From: Lampris incognitus
Taxonomy: Eukaryota; Chordata; Actinopteri; Lampriformes; Lampridae
Direction: 5' to 3'
Assembly (NCBI RefSeq): GCF_029633865.1
Contig: NC_079211.1
Span: 148,815,432 to 148,879,431 of the forward strand
Length of the DNA stretch: 64,000 nt
Numbering within the stretch: the first letter of the stretch is position 1; every line of letters begins with the position of its first letter. This document shows, piece after piece, positions 56,060 through 64,000 of this stretch. The notes under the pieces are model-generated. The model saw only the letters and a list, made by a program, of their open reading frames with translations, did no database searches and had not been told where the DNA came from. The position numbers and the translations under genes were made by a program.

Positions 56060-58880
56060 ATACACTGTGTGTCTTTCGAGGATTGTCTTTCCATTTCTTC
56101 CAACATACCCTCACCTGCAGTTGGGGAATATATTAGAATAAAAGATGAACCGAAGGAGATAGGACAAAAGAGGTGTATAGGAGCAATACTTAGAAGCAGG
56201 GCTAGATATGTAGTTGAAGGAGAGAAATGTACGAGGTATTTTTTTAGGGTTAGAAAAGACGAAAAAAGAAGAATTATTTAGAAAAGTTAGAAGGAAAAGC
56301 TGGTAGGGAGATTACAGACTTTGTAGGGATAGCTGAAAGAGTAGAAGATTATTATAAGGATTTATTTAGGGAAGAACAGATCGATGAAGACGGCATAGGA
56401 CAAGTGTTAGATAAGGTGAAGGCCGGAGTAAGTGATGATGATGGAGAGATGTGTGAGGGAGGCATAGGGACAGGGGAAACAGAGGCAGCAATAGCAGGGT
56501 GAGGGAGGAACAAGAGTCCAGGGATAGATGGTTTAATTGGTGAATTTGACATAGAGTTTTGAGAGGAATTAGTGCCAGTGTTACATAGATTATTTAGGTG
56601 GAGAGAAGAAAAGAATGAGATGCCAGGTAGTATGTAAACAGGGTTAGTCAGCATCATTTACAAGAAAGGGAGGAGGACCAGATTAGAAAACTATAGGCCA
56701 CTTAGCATGTTAAATAATGACTATAAAATATTAGCAAGAGTGTTAGCCAACAGAATCAAAAGAGTTATGGGAACCACACAGGCTTACAGCACACCAGGTA
56801 GGGACACAGCAGACACAAAAAGTAGCATCAGAGACACTACTGAAGAGGGATAGTTATTAGTTTAGGTTTGAATAAAGCATTTGATAATGTAGATTGGGGA
56901 TATCTATACAAGGTCTTAGAGAATTTTGGTTTTGGGCGTAGGCTGGTAGGATGGATCAGAAGAATGTATGATAGGGCAGTTAGTTGTATTAAAATCAATG
57001 GGATGGTCACAGACACATTTAAGATAGAGAGGTCAGTCAGGCAAGGGTGTCCCCTGTCCCCTATCAACTCTGCTTTATTCCTTGTCGGCAGAACCGATAG
57101 CGGCACTACTGAAGGGAAATGCTAGAATTAAGGGTATAGCTCTACCAGGAGGGCAGGTGAGTTTAGTTTATCAGTATGCAGATGACACGACAGTTACGGT
57201 GAAGGACGAGGAAGGTGTAGTCGAGGTATTAGGTAGTTTAGAGCTGTATGGTAGGGCATCAGGGGCTAAAGTAAATATAGATAGGTCAGAAGTTATGTAT
57301 ATAGGGGCAAGTAGAGAAGATTTAGGAATAGGATTAAAAGAGAAGAAGGATTATTTCAGGGTGTTAGGTGTGACTCTAGGGATTGAGGATAAGGAAGGCA
57401 GAGATATACAGTATGAAGAGATGTTGAATAAGAATAGGAAGACACTGGGGTTTTGGAAACTTAGAGGGTGAAGCTGAAAGGGAAGGTGGTGGTTGTGAAT
57501 GGATTAGTTATGAGTATGATTGTGTGTGTAATGAATGTGTTGGATGTGCCTGGGACGGTGTTGAAGGAGGTGGAAAGAATGGTGAGTGATGTTCTGTGGG
57601 ATGGGAAGGGAGTTAGGACAGCAAAGGAGGTGATGGAGAATGACTATGAAGGTGGTGGGTTGAAGCTAATCAATTTAGGGGCGAAAAAGAAAGCACTTAG
57701 GGTGAAAATGATGGTTAGATGCTTAAGAAAACAAGAGAGCTCATATATGGAAGGTGTTTTTAAGGGCGGCAATTTACAAATGTGGAGGGTGTGGGGAGAG
57801 TGTGGTGTGTATGCAAATGAAGAAAGGTGTGGTGAGTGGAGCGTCTGAGTTTTACAAGGAGGTGCTGGGAGCGTGGGGAGACTTTGTGAAATGGGTGCAG
57901 TATGAATGTAGGAATGTGAAGCAGGTGTGGGAACAACCGGTGTTTTTAAACCCAAAAATCACATTTGAGGGGAAAACAATCTACAACAGGGTGATTTGGA
58001 GAGCGGGGTTTAGAAAGATCAGTGATTTACTCAATGAGTATGTACCAGGGTTGACGAGGGCACAGGTACTGGTAGATGAAGCGAGGGGAAGGGGTGACGG
58101 AATATGGTTGGGAACGGGCGGAGAGGATGTTTGGAAAGATCAGGAGGGGGATGCCGAGGGATTGGGTCAGCACGATGGAGAGAGATGCTGTGTTGGATGA
58201 GGAAGGGCAGATAGAAATGTATGTGAGTGAGTCTGATGAGTGTGAAAACGAGAGTGATGTATACGTAGATGTTTAAGAGGGGAAGAGGTGAGAGGACCGG
58301 CTGGGGAGGAAGGGTGGGGGAGGGTTATGAATGAGACAGATGTAGGGAGGATATGGAGAAATCTGAGAGTGATGTGGAACAGCGCTGAATGTGAGAATTT
58401 TGATTTTTTATTAAGCCACAATAGGGTGATCAATAATGTAATAATTAGTAAGTTTGATGTGAATGTGAAGAGAGAGAGTGTGATGTGTGTGGTGTGGGAG
58501 AGGAAGCATTTATGCATGAGTTTGTTGAGTGTTGTGAGCTGGAGGGATGCATGCTGAAGATAAAAATAAAACATAATAAGTAGATGCTGGAGAGGTGGGT
58601 TTGTTGACAGAATGGAAGGGAGAGAATTGTGGTTGTTTGGGGCGGCTGGCAAAGTGAACGGATGTAATGTTAATTTATTAAATGATGTTTTACGTCATGC
58701 AAGGTTTGCTGTCATGCTAAGGAGGAACACAGCCCATTATGAAAAGAGGAAAGCTGAGGTGTGGAGCAGTTTTAGGAGCATAATGGCGAGAGATGTTAAT
58801 ATGTTGTATGGTTGTGTTAGAGAAGAGGAGTTTGTTGGTGGATTTGTAGAGGGAAGGAGGGTAATGTTGGATTTTAGTTA
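56060..58880 (+). pseudogene. Tx1-like L1-clade LINE, ORF2 remnant
   Basis: The + strand encodes, over several frames, YVVEGEKCTRYFF, ENYRPLSMLNNDYKILARVL, NKAFDNVDWGYLYKVLENFG, RSVRQGCPLSP and the catalytic YQYADDTTV, then a long C-terminal region including NRVIWRAGFRKISDL. The reading frame breaks at about 56280 and 56850, in a gap near 57100, and at 57470 and 57850. Stops occur throughout 56280-56640. The endonuclease domain is absent. The arrangement fits Tx1-type L1 elements of fish and amphibians. Inactive. Confidence 0.88.
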
Positions 58881-59135
58881 AACAGTACTATACTGTGTGT
58901 GGTTTATTTGTATATTTTGTTTGATTTCTTTGATTTGGTGGTGGGAGGGGGGGGGGTCTGTAGGCTGGAAGCCATGCCAAGGCCTACAGGTCACCTCACC
59001 ATTTCCTGTTTTGTCGACCTGTGTTGTAATCTTTGATTCTGTAGAGTTCGACGGGTTTGTGAAATGTTTTATTTCCCTGTTGGTTTGCTATGCGTGTTGT
59101 ATTTTGAAAGTTTTTTCTATAGAATAAAAGAGAAA
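58881..59135 (+). repeat. LINE 3' UTR with poly(A) signal
   Basis: Follows the last open part of the LINE and ends with AATAAA at 59123-59128 and an A-rich stretch. The T/G-rich composition matches the element. Confidence 0.6.
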
Positions 59136-59149
59136 AAGACATTCAGCTT

Positions 59150-59445
59150 TGTGAAATGCAAATAAGTTGTATTTAGATAACTTTAATTAGATTTGGATTC
59201 AAATTAATCAAAATTAATTAATCATTTTAATACATTTTTAAAAAAATGATCTAATTACAATTATTTTAATAAAAATTGTAATTAAATAATTATGTGAAAT
59301 GCAAATAATTTAAATTTAAATAATTTAATTAGATTTTTCATTACAATTAAAATGAATAATTTTAATTAAAATCAATTTAATTATAATTATTTTGATAAAA
59401 AAATGTCATTAAATAATTTTGATAAATGCAAATAAGTTGTACAGT
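59150..59445. repeat. AT-rich imperfect tandem repeat
   Basis: GAAATGCAAATAA recurs at about 59153 and 59296, with a shorter copy near 59425, each followed by AATTA-rich sequence. Composition is over 85% A+T by eye. Confidence 0.7.
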
Positions 59446-59737
59446 GGTGACCGGCATGGGCACAAGTCCATGAATCCTGGGATGGCTTCCAGCGCTTCAC
59501 CCGTGCCCCCCGTCCGCAGGTAGTGGTTGTGTAACATTTTGCCAAATCAGTATGCGGCTGGACAAAACCATACCGGATGGGTCGAGGCCCGTGTTAACAA
59601 CGGCCGCCATCGGTGCTGTGCCCTCGCAGGATACCGATGGAAACTATCAAATCCGCTGCGGCGACCTCAGAGAAACAGGGAACAAGCTGGAAGAGGACGA
59701 AGTAATGCATTTCAAGAAATAACAAATTTCAAGCTGA
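59446..59737 (+). repeat. Probable retroelement 3' fragment ending in a GAA tail
   Basis: GGATACCGATGGAAACTATC and GGCGACCTCAGAGAAACAGG followed by GAAGAGGACGAAG are blocks I associate with a fish LINE 3' end carrying a GAA tail. The assignment is from memory only. Confidence 0.4.
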
Positions 59738-59783
59738 AAGAAGAAGAAGAAGAAGAAGAAGAAGAAGAAGAAGAAGAAGAAAC
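59738..59783. repeat. GAA microsatellite
   Basis: About 15 GAA units, probably the expanded tail of the preceding fragment. Confidence 0.93.
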
Positions 59784-61195
59784 AGGTGGTGTGCGCTGGT
59801 TTTGTTTGTGAGACAGGGTTGCGGGACTTTGTTGTGTGTGCAGAGCAGAGAACCAGACCTCACACCATCTGACTGGTGTCAACACACGGGAGAAGATATG
59901 CACAACACAACATCACACCGCCATGTGCTTTGGTGCTAATCCTGCAGTCCAAAATATGAAGCACATCTCTCAGACAGGCTTTTATAGGAGGCAGTTCCTC
60001 CATTTTGGCTTAAGCACGCAGCAAAGAAAAAAAAGGGAACAGCCGATGGCCACCACCGATTGACCTCTTGAAGGAATGCGACGCCTTTCACTTGACTGAC
60101 GTTTGCTTTTAGCGGCTCCTGTGGGATGGGGCGGCGGCCGGGGGGGAAAGCGATAGCGGGGAGATTCTGCGGAGATAAACCGCCGTGCCGCCCCCCCCCC
60201 CAACCCCCACCCCTCAGACAACAAAGACCATGAGTGATGTTGGTCTGAAAACCAAGAGCCGGGGTCCCTCTTGTTTTGATGTGTGGGCCACCTGGGATGC
60301 GGGTCTCCATCAGCACTGGGGCCGAGACGAGAGGAAGGGAAACAGGATTCACACAGGCTCGGTCCGCAGGACAAACAATGTGAGTGACAAGCCCGCTGGA
60401 ATCCCACCGACGCTCCCCGACAGACGAGGCATTCACTCACGCAGGGGAAACAGGAGGCGTTTAGGTGGCCACAAAGGGCCGCGGAAGAATCGCATGGCAT
60501 GGTTTCCTCCGTTTCGGAGGGCCGGCTTCTCAGGCCCGGCAGCGGCTGGTTCCCAAAAGCCACTTACACATCGCGCGTACATCGACCAATCTTAAAGGCG
60601 CAAGCCTTCATTTGAGCGTAAGCCGAAGGCGTCATCCCCGGCCTGCGGCCAACATACAAAACAGGACTGGAAGCTCGACAGGCCTCCTCACACCAGGACT
60701 CACACTCAACAACAACTAAATCTAGTTTCTGACGTCTCCCGCCGCCGTAAAAGGGTTGTTCACGTCTCTGACGGCTGTGAAGGTCGGAGTCAAACACGCC
60801 CACGTTTTCAGTTATCACCGTTTGAGGGAGACATAAAATGCTTATTTTACTCCTCGATTCTGTGTGTGAATACACTTCGGTTTCACGTGGCCAAACAAAC
60901 CTCAGTGTCGGCCTTTAACCAACAGATTCGGCATGTAATATTTGTAACTGATAATCAAATAATAAAAAAGAATTAATTACAAAAGCAGGTGCTTACTGTT
61001 GTCTGTACTTACTAATCAGTAGATTTACGCCCATTCGGTCACATAGTGCAGTCTTCTGAGATGTGTGTATCGCACAATGTCACATCGCGATGGCGCAAAA
61101 TGGGACATTTTTGCAGCCCTAACGAGCAAATGCCTATGCAAGTGTAGGTTACGTGTGTGTATGCTTGTTGACAGAGCAGTGTGCATCTCCACACC
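59784..61195. other. Intergenic, nothing recognised
   Basis: Antisense frames up to 193 codons (59982-60563) show no recognisable domain, and the nucleotide sequence has a C run at 60188-60201. I could not support an exon. Confidence 0.4.
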
Positions 61196-61747
61196 ACTGT
61201 GAGGATGTGAGGCGTGGACCATCTACAGCCTCCATCTCAGGAGCCTGGAGGCCTTCCCTGTGAGGCGTCTCCAGAGGCTCCTCGGCATGACTTGGGAGGA
61301 CAGAGCGCCACACAGAGGTGTAGGAGTGGGCAGGCAGCTGCAGCGTGGAGTCTACCCTAAACCACCATCAACCCAGGTGGCTTGGGCGTGACACTCACAT
61401 GCCCAGCCGACAACTCCCACTACTCCCACAGCTACACCTTGGTCAATGCAGTGCCGGTGGGCAGAAGAAGCAGTTCAAAGACCAAATGAAGACCACACTG
61501 AAAAGATGCCACATCAGCCCCTCTTCTCTGGAGGAACTCGCCTCCTGCCGCACCACCTGGTGCTCTCACGTCTCACAGGGAGTCAAGTATATGGAAAACC
61601 ACACAACACCGTGTAGCAAAGCGTGCGAAGAGGCCTGCTCGCCAAGCTACCCCTGCCCCCTCCAGCACCACCTTCACATGCCCGGGCTGCAACCGCAACT
61701 GTGCATCCAGGATCGAACTACTCAGCCACCAAAGGACTCACAAATAG
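61196..61747 (+). pseudogene. LINE ORF2 3' fragment with C-terminal zinc finger
   Basis: CEAWTIYSLHLRSLEAFPVR and RLQRLLGMTWEDRAPHRG match the conserved post-RT region of LINEs. After frame breaks it ends FTCPGCNRNCASRIELLSHQ plus RTHK and the stop at 61745-61747. The tail is a C2H2 pattern (C-x2-C-x12-H-x3-H) found at the C-terminus of some LINE proteins. Clade not determined. Confidence 0.75.
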
Positions 61748-62000
61748 GAGAAGACGGTCATCATCGGACCCGACGGACAACCAGCAAGCAAGTGTGTAAG
61801 TGCACATGTAGTGGGTAATAAGTTTGCATAAGCTTGTGTATACCATGTATTTTGTAGGGTATCTATCTATCTGTGTGAGTGTGTGTAAGTGTAAGTGTCG
61901 GTCATTGAAACCCGTCGTCTCCCCTCTCCTTCCTCCTGCAGCCATAATCAGCATCATTACTCGACTTGACTTGAAACGAGTCAGTAAATGAAATGCAGTA
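61748..62000. other. Spacer between LINE fragment and satellite
   Basis: It contains a short TATC/GTGT region near 61860-61895 and nothing else recognised. Confidence 0.5.
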
Positions 62001-62835
62001 GTAGAGGGATGTGGAGGGATGTGGAGGAATGTGGAGGGATGTGGAGGAATGTGGAGGGATGTGGAGGGATGTGGAGGAATGTGGAGGGATGTGGAGGGAT
62101 GTGGAGGAATGTGGAGGGATGTGGAGGGATGTGGAGGGATGTGGAGGGATGTATAGGGATGTGGAGGGATGTATAGGGATATGGAGGAATGTGTAGGGAT
62201 GTGGAGGGATGTGGAGGGATGTATAGGGATGTGGAGGAATGTGGAGGGATGTGGAGGTATGTATAGGGATGTGGAGGAATGTAGAGGGATGTGGAAGGAT
62301 GTGGAGGGATGTGGAGGGATGTGGAGGGATGTAGAGGGATGTGGAGGGATGTGGAGGGATGTATAGGGATGTGGAGGAATGTAGAGGGATGTGGAAGGAT
62401 GTGGAGGGATGTAGAGGGATGTAGAGGGATGTGGATGGATGTGGAGGGATGTGGAGGGATGTAGAGGGATGTGGAGGGATGTGGAGGGATGTGGAGGGAT
62501 GTATAGGGATATGGAGGAATGTGTAGGGATGTGGAGGGATGTGGAGGGATGTATAGGGATGTGGAGGTATGTATAGGGATGTGGAGGAATGTGGAGGGAT
62601 GTAGAGGGATGTGGAGGGATGTAGAGGGATGTAGAGAGATGTGGAGGGATGTGGAGGGATGTGGATGGATGTGGAGGGATGTAGAGAGATGTGGAGGGAT
62701 GTAGAGGGATGTGGAGGGATGTGGAGGGATGTATAGGGATGTGGAGGAATGTGGAGGGATGTATAGGGATGTGGAGGAATGTGGAGGGATGTAGAGGGAT
62801 GTGGAGGGATGTGGAGGGATGTAGAGAGATGTGGA
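62001..62835. repeat. 10-bp satellite, 83 units without register shift
   Basis: Units of GTGGAGGGAT with variants GTGGAGGAAT, GTATAGGGAT, GTAGAGGGAT and GTGGAAGGAT. Every unit is exactly 10 bp across 830 bp. A higher-order repeat of about 330 bp links 62171 and 62501. Long His/Pro/Ser frames on the - strand are artefacts. Confidence 0.97.
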
Positions 62836-63600
62836 CACACCTACCCAATGGTTGAACCACAGGGTTAAAATACACCACAGGGCAAAAGGCAAAAAAACAA
62901 AACAAAGAAATCACGGAGCCACACAGACACGTAGTGGATCAGGACTGTGGAGAAGGTGCGGGTGAAGCTGGTGAAGTCGTGCGTGAGGGCGATGCCATCC
63001 CCGCGGCAGGCACACACGTCACTGGCAAAACTGTCTTGGCACGCCGCTACAAAGTGCCTTTCCCCGCTTGGCGAGGGCGTCCCTCATTAACCTTTGAGTT
63101 TTCTGCTTTTCATCCGCCTTCACACCTCTGCAACAATCCGAGTCTCTGGAAGGGCTGACCTCACGTCTCTGCCCTGCGGAGGGAAACATCACAAAGCTCA
63201 TTAAAGTTTATTATTGATTACTCATCTCGTAGCTTTAAAGTACCCCAAACTGCACAATTCCCCTCGTCTCAAAAACAAAAACAACAACCACAAAATAATG
63301 AAATAATCTGTGAGAAACGCAGATCGCTTCCTGCATCTGTCCTGGTCTCTGTAGAGTGTCGGTGGAGACGCGGTCCGATCAGTTTAATCCTCCAGAGGAA
63401 ATCACACCAATTATATATATATATAAGTATCAAATAAGCATTAACAGTTAATAATTAACAGTTAATTAACAGTTAACTAATGTGTCTAGAAATCATTTAT
63501 TAATGCAGTTCATCGCTTACTAATATTAGCTAGTACTATAATTAATAATAGTAATATTATTAATGATACTAATAATAGCAATACTAATAATACATTTAAT
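62836..63600. other. Intergenic, nothing recognised
   Basis: Contains a short TA run near 63412 and an AT-rich stretch at 63425-63600. No gene was seen. Confidence 0.45.
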
Positions 63601-63845
63601 TTGTACAGTGCTTTTCAAAATACTCAGACACTTTATATAAGTTAAACATAAAAGGAGCACAACAAAATCATGTCACACACACCATTAATCACCCATTCAA
63701 AGTAATTCTGAAGAGGTGAGTTGTGATTGATGATGTGAACGTGGACAGATGGGTGCAGTGTCTGATGTGTTTGGGGAGGGGGTTCCAGAGGGAGGGGGCA
63801 GCTATGGGGAAGACTCTGTCACCCCAGGTCCGGTGCTTGGTCCTG
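63601..63845 (-). pseudogene. L2-clade LINE ORF2 C-terminal fragment
   Basis: The - strand encodes TWGDRVFPIAAPSLWNPLPK, then HIRHCTHLSTF and ITTHLFRI. This is the conserved end of L2 ORF2 (A-x-LWN-LP-HIR...STFKS-L-THLF). AATTTGTACAGTGCTTTTC near 63598 corresponds to the L2 tail. Confidence 0.85.
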
Positions 63846-64000
63846 TGTGGTGGAGACAGGAGGTCCGGTGCTTAGTACTGTGTGGTGGAGACAGGAGGTC
63901 TGATGCTGTTCCTGTATGGTGGAGACAGGAGGTCCAGTACTTGGTCCTGGTGTGGTGAAGACAGGAGGTCTGGTGCTGTTCCTGTATGGTGGAGACAGGA
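63838..64000. repeat. 34-36 bp minisatellite grown from L2 coding sequence
   Basis: TGGTGGAGACAGGAGGT recurs at spacings of 35, 34, 36 and 34 bp, with CGGTGCTTGGTCCTGTG between units. It is cut by the window end, so its full length is unknown. Confidence 0.88.

Noticed and set aside
59982..60563. 193-codon antisense frame
   Set aside because: The composition is Ser/Pro/Arg without a domain, an overlapping second frame is also open, and no splice sites were convincing.
61718..62914. 398-codon His/Pro/Ser antisense frame
   Set aside because: It is a by-product of the 10-bp satellite; three parallel frames are open to a similar extent.

Overview
The window is vertebrate genomic DNA, almost certainly from a teleost fish. 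Only one host protein gene can be supported: ndufs4, the 18-kDa accessory subunit of mitochondrial complex I. It has five coding exons on the + strand (ATG at 3123, stop at 37500-37502) and encodes about 170 residues. All splice sites are GT/AG and the phases join correctly. The fish assignment rests on the repeats: a Rex3-type LINE, L2 and Tx1-like L1 LINEs, Tc1-like transposons, several hAT families, at least three tRNA-derived SINE families, and very long dinucleotide and minisatellite arrays. The species cannot be named from this sequence.

Layout. 1-290 looks like the 3' UTR and poly(A) signal of an upstream + strand gene; vertebrate gene order makes follistatin (fst) the first candidate. 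300-2980 is intergenic and repeat-rich. 2980-3500 is a GC/CpG-rich promoter and exon 1. Introns 1-4 of ndufs4 are about 7.0, 20.9, 4.2 and 1.8 kb. Introns 1-3 are heavily colonised: two hAT copies with perfect 8-bp target duplications, SINEs, a Rex3 LINE, a Tc1-like element broken by an L2 LINE, and an AT-rich family that hosts nested insertions. Inside the gene most coding-capable retroelements and transposons lie antisense to ndufs4.

37.6-64 kb shows no host gene that I can support. It holds an interrupted minisatellite (39.8-41.2 kb), a 12-bp satellite (44.8-46.0 kb), a Ty3/gypsy pol remnant with a polypurine tract and partial LTR (50.2-53.0 kb), two full SINEs with target duplications (53.3-54.8 kb), a decayed Tx1-like L1 LINE (56.1-59.1 kb), a LINE 3' fragment (61.2-61.7 kb), an 83-unit 10-bp satellite (62.0-62.8 kb) and an L2 fragment running into a minisatellite at the window end. 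ARL15, the expected convergent neighbour in vertebrates, was looked for and not seen.

No new enzymatic or defence system is visible. The unusual content is structural: a 101-bp near-perfect palindrome, a hairpin cluster, a transposon whose length varies through an internal repeat, a transposon with a tandemly amplified end, a SINE with its pre-insertion paralogue nearby, and satellites that create long artefactual open frames.
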